The translations under genes and the position numbers were made by a program. From Candidatus Kouleothrix ribensis (GTDB taxonomy: Bacteria; Chloroflexota; Chloroflexia; Chloroflexales; Roseiflexaceae), in assembly GCA_016722075.1 (NCBI GenBank), contig JADKGW010000002.1, forward strand, positions 434,001-498,000: DNA of 64,000 bases, in the 5' to 3' direction. Positions within the stretch are counted from its first letter, which is position 1; the number at the start of each line of letters is the position of its first letter. The notes below the pieces were generated by a model that saw nothing but the letters and a program-made list of their open reading frames with translations, was not told the DNA's origin and ran no database searches. This document shows positions 60,267-64,000 of this stretch, in pieces.

Positions 60267-61277
60267 ATGTCGCCACCCCCACTCTCAGTCGTGATCGTCA
60301 GCTGGAATGGCATGCGCCACCTGCCACGCTGCCTGGCCACGCTCGCACCACAGCTGCCGCCCGGCACCGAACTCGTGCTGGTCGACAATGGCTCGAGCGA
60401 TGGCATGGCCGGCTGGGCGCGGGGCAGCTATCCGCGTGCCCATGTGATCGGCCTGCGCACAAACCTGGGGTTTGCGGGTGGCGTGAACGCCGGGCTGCGC
60501 GCGGCCACCAGCGATCTGCTGCTGCTCTTAAACGACGACGCCTTTGCCGCGCCGGGTTGTATCGATGCGCTGCTGGCGGCCATGGGCCACGACGCCGGGC
60601 TGGGCGCGGCGAGTGGTGTGCTGCTGTTCGACCACCGGCCCGATCTGGTTGCGTCGGCCGGTGTGCGGGTACGCCGCGATGCCCTGGCGCTCGATCTGTG
60701 GGCCGGGCGCGCCGCCGCCGAGCTGCCCACCGAGCCACAGCCAATCTTTGGCCCGAGCGGCGGCGCCGCACTGTATCGCCGCGCGCTGCTGGCCGATGTG
60801 GGGTTGATGGAGCCGGGCTTCTTCAACTATCTCGAAGATGTTGACCTGGCCTGGCGCGCGCAGCTACGCGGCTGGCGCAGCGCGGTTGTTCCGGCCGCAC
60901 GCGCCCGGCATATCTACTCGGCCACGGCCGGCCAGGGTTCGCCGTTCAAGCAACGCCTGCTTGGCCGCAACCGCCTGCGTACGATCGTGCGCTGCCTGCC
61001 TACCCCCCTGCTACGCCGCTACGCGCCCGCAATCGCCAGCTACGATCTGCTCGCGATCGGCTATGCTGCGCTCACCCGCAACCCGGATATCGTCGCGGGG
61101 CGCTGGGCTGGGCTGCGCGAGCTACCCACGCTCTTGCACCAGCGCCGGGCCATCCAGGCGCGCCGCACCGCTACGATCGAGCAGATCGCGCACTGGCTCG
61201 AGCCTGCGCTGCCGCCCTGGCAGACCTTACGCGAACAGCGGCGGCTCGACACGATCTTGCGCGCACGGCCGGGCTAG
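60267..61277 (+). CDS. Glycosyltransferase family 2
   Basis: From ATG 60267 (MSPPPLSVVIVSWNG) the product is 336 residues. It has VDNGSSDGM, LNDDAFAAPG (donor-site DD) and EPGFFNYLEDVDLAWRAQL typical of the WbbL-like GT2 group, followed by a basic C-terminal half with two weak hydrophobic segments. It is separate from the main polysaccharide operon and may act on another envelope glycan. An ATG at 60243 is an alternative start. Confidence 0.88.
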   Translation: MSPPPLSVVIVSWNGMRHLPRCLATLAPQLPPGTELVLVDNGSSDGMAGWARGSYPRAHVIGLRTNLGFAGGVNAGLRAATSDLLLLLNDDAFAAPGCIDALLAAMGHDAGLGAASGVLLFDHRPDLVASAGVRVRRDALALDLWAGRAAAELPTEPQPIFGPSGGAALYRRALLADVGLMEPGFFNYLEDVDLAWRAQLRGWRSAVVPAARARHIYSATAGQGSPFKQRLLGRNRLRTIVRCLPTPLLRRYAPAIASYDLLAIGYAALTRNPDIVAGRWAGLRELPTLLHQRRAIQARRTATIEQIAHWLEPALPPWQTLREQRRLDTILRARPG

Positions 61278-61363
61278 ACCACCGCCCGTTAAACAATCTA
61301 GCCATCTCAAAGCACCCCACCGGGGCAGTCTGGCGGCGAAGCGACGCCACATCCGCCGAAGGT

Positions 61364-61374
61364 GGTATAATACC
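61364..61374 (+). promoter_or_regulatory. -10 palindrome before the DUF624 gene
   Basis: GGTATAATACC contains TATAAT (61366-61371), 28 bp before the start at 61399. The identical 11-mer lies before the ABC operon at 12433-12443. No -35 is clear. Confidence 0.5.
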
Positions 61375-61398
61375 AGACCGATCAATGCGGAGAAGACT

Positions 61399-62151
61399 AT
61401 GAACATAGTCCGAACGTTCTGGAAATCAGGTCGCGAACTCTTCGAGGATCTATTCATTCTGGTGATCGCAAATCTCTTGTGGGTTGCGATCAATCTGCCG
61501 CTATTGCTGGCACTGCTGATCACCTCGGGTGGTGGCGCGAATGGCCTGTTCATCATAGCGCTGCTGCTTGGCGTGCTCTCGTTTGGCCCCGCCAACGCCG
61601 GCATCTACACCATTGCGCAGCGCACCGCCGAGGGGCGCACTTCGTCGTGGCGCGATTTTATCACTGGCCTGCGCACGCACGCCCGGCTCAGCTGGAAGGT
61701 CTACGGTGTGTGGATGCTCGGGCTGGTGGTGATCTTATTCAACCTGCAATTCTACAACATGAACGGATCGCAGATCTCGGCATTTATCTCGATCGTGTTC
61801 CTGTATTTCCTGATCGTCTGGTTCGGCCTGCTGATCTACATCGGGCCGCTGATGCTGATACAGACCGATACGCGCCTGCGCACGATCGCACGCAACGCCG
61901 CGCTCATGGTCTTCGGGCGCCCGCTGTTTACACTCGGTACGCTGGTGCTCATGGCGATCATTATGGTCACGTCGATCTGGCTACCATTTCTGCTGATCGT
62001 GGCCACGTTCGCATTTCTGGCGCTCTGGAGCTTCCGCGCGACCCTTACGCTGATCGCCGAGGCCGAGGCGCGCCGCGTCGCCGCAGACGAGCAGACCAGC
62101 GTGGGCGATGCACCAAAGGGCCGCAGTGGGCAGGTGCGCCCACGCGAGTGA
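61399..62151 (+). CDS. DUF624 (YesL-like) membrane protein
   Basis: The 250-residue protein has five or six membrane helices and the DUF624 pattern (FGPANAGIYTIAQRTAEG, then an Arg-rich region and FGRPLFTLG). YesL-type proteins often accompany carbohydrate ABC transporters in other bacteria; here there is no transporter. GGAGA precedes ATG 61399. The tail (about 215-250) is polar. Confidence 0.8.
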   Translation: MNIVRTFWKSGRELFEDLFILVIANLLWVAINLPLLLALLITSGGGANGLFIIALLLGVLSFGPANAGIYTIAQRTAEGRTSSWRDFITGLRTHARLSWKVYGVWMLGLVVILFNLQFYNMNGSQISAFISIVFLYFLIVWFGLLIYIGPLMLIQTDTRLRTIARNAALMVFGRPLFTLGTLVLMAIIMVTSIWLPFLLIVATFAFLALWSFRATLTLIAEAEARRVAADEQTSVGDAPKGRSGQVRPRE

Positions 62152-62180
62152 CCGCAGGCGCCGCCAGGCCCACGCCAACA

Positions 62181-62909
62181 TCACACCAGGCGCTGGCCAC
62201 CATCAACCGGCAGCACCACGCCGGTCACGTATTCGGCACGCGCAAGGTACACCACCGCCTCGGCTACATCCTCGGCGCGGCCCAGCCGCTCCAATAGCAC
62301 ACTCCGGGCTGCGCGTTCGGCTTGCGCGGGTGTCCAGTCGTCGGGCAGCAGCACCGGGCCAGGCGCCACCGCATTGACGCGCACCTCGGGCGCAAGATCC
62401 TTCGCCAGTGCCTGGGTAAGCGTTACGACCGCACCCTTGCTCACCAGGTAGGGTGTATGGTTGCGCCACGGCCGCAGCGCACCTACGTCGGCGATGTTGA
62501 TGATTGCCCCACGCGCAGCGCGCAGTGCCGGGGCCGCCCGCTGCGCGGCAAAGAAGCAGCTGCGCACGTTCGTGTCGATCAGCTCGTTCCAGCGCGCCTC
62601 GCTGACCGTGCCGAGCGGCGTACTGCCCCAGATACCGGCATTATTCACCAGTATGTTCAAACCGCCCCAGCGTTCGATCGCCTGATCGACCACACGCTCG
62701 ACACTGGCCACCGACGACAGATCGCCGGCGATACTGCCGGCCTGCACACCTAGCCCGGCTAGCTCGGCCACCACTGCCTGGGCCTGCTGCTCCGAGCGAT
62801 AGTAGTGGATCAGCACATGCGCACCGGCGCGCGCCAGCTCGAGCGCAATCGCCCGGCCAAGCCGATGCGCGCCGCCAGTTACCAACGCCACCGATTCGCG
62901 TAGCTCCAT
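62181..62909 (-). CDS. SDR oxidoreductase, pteridine-reductase (FolM)-like
   Basis: The 242-residue protein has TGGAHRLGRAIA (nucleotide site), HYYRSEQQA, NNAG and the catalytic Y-L-V-S-K. At the usual catalytic Ser position it has Asp (IADV), as in pteridine reductase PTR1/FolM, and the IHYYRSEQQA segment after the Rossmann glycine loop is characteristic of that group. It should use NADPH, judged from the Arg in HRLG. Substrate may be dihydropterin or dihydrofolate. Confidence 0.83.
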   Translation of the reverse strand: MELRESVALVTGGAHRLGRAIALELARAGAHVLIHYYRSEQQAQAVVAELAGLGVQAGSIAGDLSSVASVERVVDQAIERWGGLNILVNNAGIWGSTPLGTVSEARWNELIDTNVRSCFFAAQRAAPALRAARGAIINIADVGALRPWRNHTPYLVSKGAVVTLTQALAKDLAPEVRVNAVAPGPVLLPDDWTPAQAERAARSVLLERLGRAEDVAEAVVYLARAEYVTGVVLPVDGGQRLV

Positions 62910-63046
62910 ATCGCCAGCTCCCTGTAGATCTGACCAACCAGCGTGGAAACAGTAGGGTTCAATAGTAGCATAAACCCGTATGGTTGCCGTTTCCCGCCCA
63001 CCAGGTGCAAGCGCTCAACCAGGTTGAGTATCACACGCACAGCAAA

Positions 63047-63073
63047 CAAACCAAGGGTGGCACCCTTGGTTTG
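63047..63073 (-). terminator. Terminator of the Thr/Pro-repeat gene
   Basis: CAAACCAAGGGTG (63047-63059) and CACCCTTGGTTTG (63061-63073) are perfect 13-bp arms. On the minus strand TTTGCTG follows, 30 bp beyond the stop at 63103. Confidence 0.7.
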
Positions 63074-63102
63074 CTGGCGACACGTGCATAGTAGGCGTTC
63101 TG

Positions 63103-64000
63103 CTACGGAGGTGGTGTGTTCGTCGGCGGCACCGGCGTATCAGTCGGTGTGTTCGTCGGCGGCACCGGCGTATCAGTCGGTGTGTTCGTCGGCGGCACCG
63201 GCGTATCGGTCGGTGTGTTCGTCGGCGGCACCGGCGTATCGGTCGGTGTGTTCGTCGGCGGCACCGACGTATCGGTCGGTGTGTTCGTCGGCGGCACCGA
63301 TGTTGCCGCCGTGGTCGGAGTATTTGTCCACGTTGGTGTCGATGTCCATGTAGGTGTCGCTGCCGGCGGCACCGTACTTGTCGGGGTGCGCGTCGGCGTA
63401 TTCGTGGCTGTGCGCGTCGGCGTGTTCGTGGCTGTGCGCGTTGGCGTGTTCGTCGCCATGCGCGTCGGCGTGTTCGTCGCCATGCGCGTCGGCGTGTTCG
63501 TCGCCGTGCGCGTCGGCGTATTCGTCGCCGTGCGCGTCGGCGTATTCGTCGCCGTGCGCGTCGGCGTATTCGTCGCCGTGCGCGTCGGCGTATTCGTGGC
63601 TGTGCGCGTCGGCGTGTTCGTCGCAATCGGCGGCTCAGTCGGCGTCTTGGTTGGCTTAGGCGTGCTCGTCGGCTTTGGTGTGTTTGTTGGTGTATTCGTC
63701 GGCGTCTTGGTTGGAGCTTTTGTCGGCAAGCCGGTAGGCGTGTTCGTGGCCGCTGGCGTAGTAGTCGCCGCTACCGTCGATGTGCTGGTAGCCGGCAGGC
63801 GCACCGGCGATGCGCTGGCTGTCGGCGTACGTGTAGCACCCGCAGGTGAACGTGGGTCGGAGCGAGTCGGCGCGGCTGGAACCGCAGTCGGTGTCGCGCG
63901 CGCAGGTTCGGCGTTTGGCGCCGAGGTTGGCGGCAGTGCAGTGGCTGCCGAGGTCGCGCTTGGCCGTGCAGCCGGCTGGCCGCCGGCGGCACCCGGCCGG
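63103..64000 (-). CDS. C-terminal part of a Thr/Pro-repeat surface protein (partial)
   Basis: The minus-strand frame is open from the right edge to the stop at 63103, giving at least 299 residues, so the start lies beyond 64000. The visible part is almost all Thr/Pro/Ala/Val: eight-residue TATNTPTR units (about nine to ten) then eleven-residue NTPTDTPVPPT units (about six). Such stretches are common as wall-spanning linkers in Chloroflexota. No sorting signal or membrane helix is seen at the end, so it may be a secreted or lipid-anchored protein's tail. Confidence 0.7.
   Translation of the reverse strand, partial: RPGAAGGQPAARPSATSAATALPPTSAPNAEPARATPTAVPAAPTRSDPRSPAGATRTPTASASPVRLPATSTSTVAATTTPAATNTPTGLPTKAPTKTPTNTPTNTPKPTSTPKPTKTPTEPPIATNTPTRTATNTPTRTATNTPTRTATNTPTRTATNTPTRTATNTPTRMATNTPTRMATNTPTRTATNTPTRTATNTPTRTPTSTVPPAATPTWTSTPTWTNTPTTAATSVPPTNTPTDTSVPPTNTPTDTPVPPTNTPTDTPVPPTNTPTDTPVPPTNTPTDTPVPPTNTPPP
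63116..63620 (-). repeat. Two coding tandem arrays, 33-bp and 24-bp units
   Basis: Bases 63116-63313 hold about six 33-bp units (minus-strand NTPTDTPVPPT). Bases 63380-63620 hold about ten 24-bp units (TPTRTATN, with TPTRMATN variants). Units are near identical within each array, so copy number is likely to vary. Confidence 0.85.

Noticed and set aside
63116..63620. CRISPR array
   Set aside because: Units are directly abutting with no spacers and encode a Thr/Pro protein in one open frame.
1..64000. tRNA, rRNA, tmRNA or other classical RNA genes
   Set aside because: No cloverleaf, rRNA block or other RNA signature was recognised by eye in the intergenic regions; a tRNAscan or Rfam search would settle it.

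Overview
The window looks like a chromosomal piece of a filamentous Chloroflexota bacterium, most likely order Chloroflexales (Roseiflexus/Kouleothrix-like). This is inferred from high GC with many GATC-containing words, a stand-alone BchH-type chelatase subunit, DUF4012, NlpC/P60 and LCP envelope proteins with Thr/Pro-rich linkers, bactofilin, and no sign of an outer-membrane machinery. No rRNA, tRNA or CRISPR array was recognised.

Layout. 1-3323: envelope genes on the minus strand (a partial lipoprotein, an Ig-repeat/SH3 protein and a membrane coiled-coil/HhH protein). 3768-8310: an NAD block with nrtR, nadE, a nicotinamidase-like hydrolase and a macro-domain protein. Two matching 7-9-7 operators sit before nrtR and before the hydrolase. 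8315-12262: a VWA lipoprotein, MurT and a PlsC-like acyltransferase. 12412-15814: an ABC ATPase/FtsX pair behind a CRP-like palindrome. 16115-21024: an LPxTG-like protein, a DUF4012 protein, a small membrane protein and a CPBP protease fused to an HTH.

21105-32079 is a ten-gene minus-strand polysaccharide operon (flippase, acetyltransferase, nucleotidyltransferase-membrane fusion, thymidylate-kinase-like protein, two GT4, an Alg13/Alg14 pair, two GT2). Its 3' eight genes are visibly AT-rich, whereas the two promoter-proximal GT2 genes match the host composition, so the locus looks like a replaceable cassette.

32656-38367 holds a CrtC/AttH-like lipoprotein, a PD-(D/E)XK-like protein, trmJ, glpX and a long-form RmlA. 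38628-42202 holds NlpC/P60 and LCP wall enzymes. 42464-46281 is a marR-macA-macB efflux operon with an inverted repeat across its promoter. After a MITE-like double hairpin (46315-46462) come an isocitrate/isopropylmalate dehydrogenase-family gene, a PhoR/PhoB-like two-component pair, galK and bchH. 55302-64000 carries glutaminyl cyclotransferase, trmD, bactofilin, an FtsB-like protein, membrane proteins, a GT2, a DUF624 protein, a pteridine-reductase-like SDR and the end of a Thr/Pro-repeat surface protein.

The strongest candidates for undescribed biology are the NrtR/ADP-ribose/macro-domain regulon and the translationally coupled kinase plus nucleotidyltransferase-membrane protein in the polysaccharide island. 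Start codons were chosen by ribosome-binding sites where visible; all functions are read from motifs by eye.
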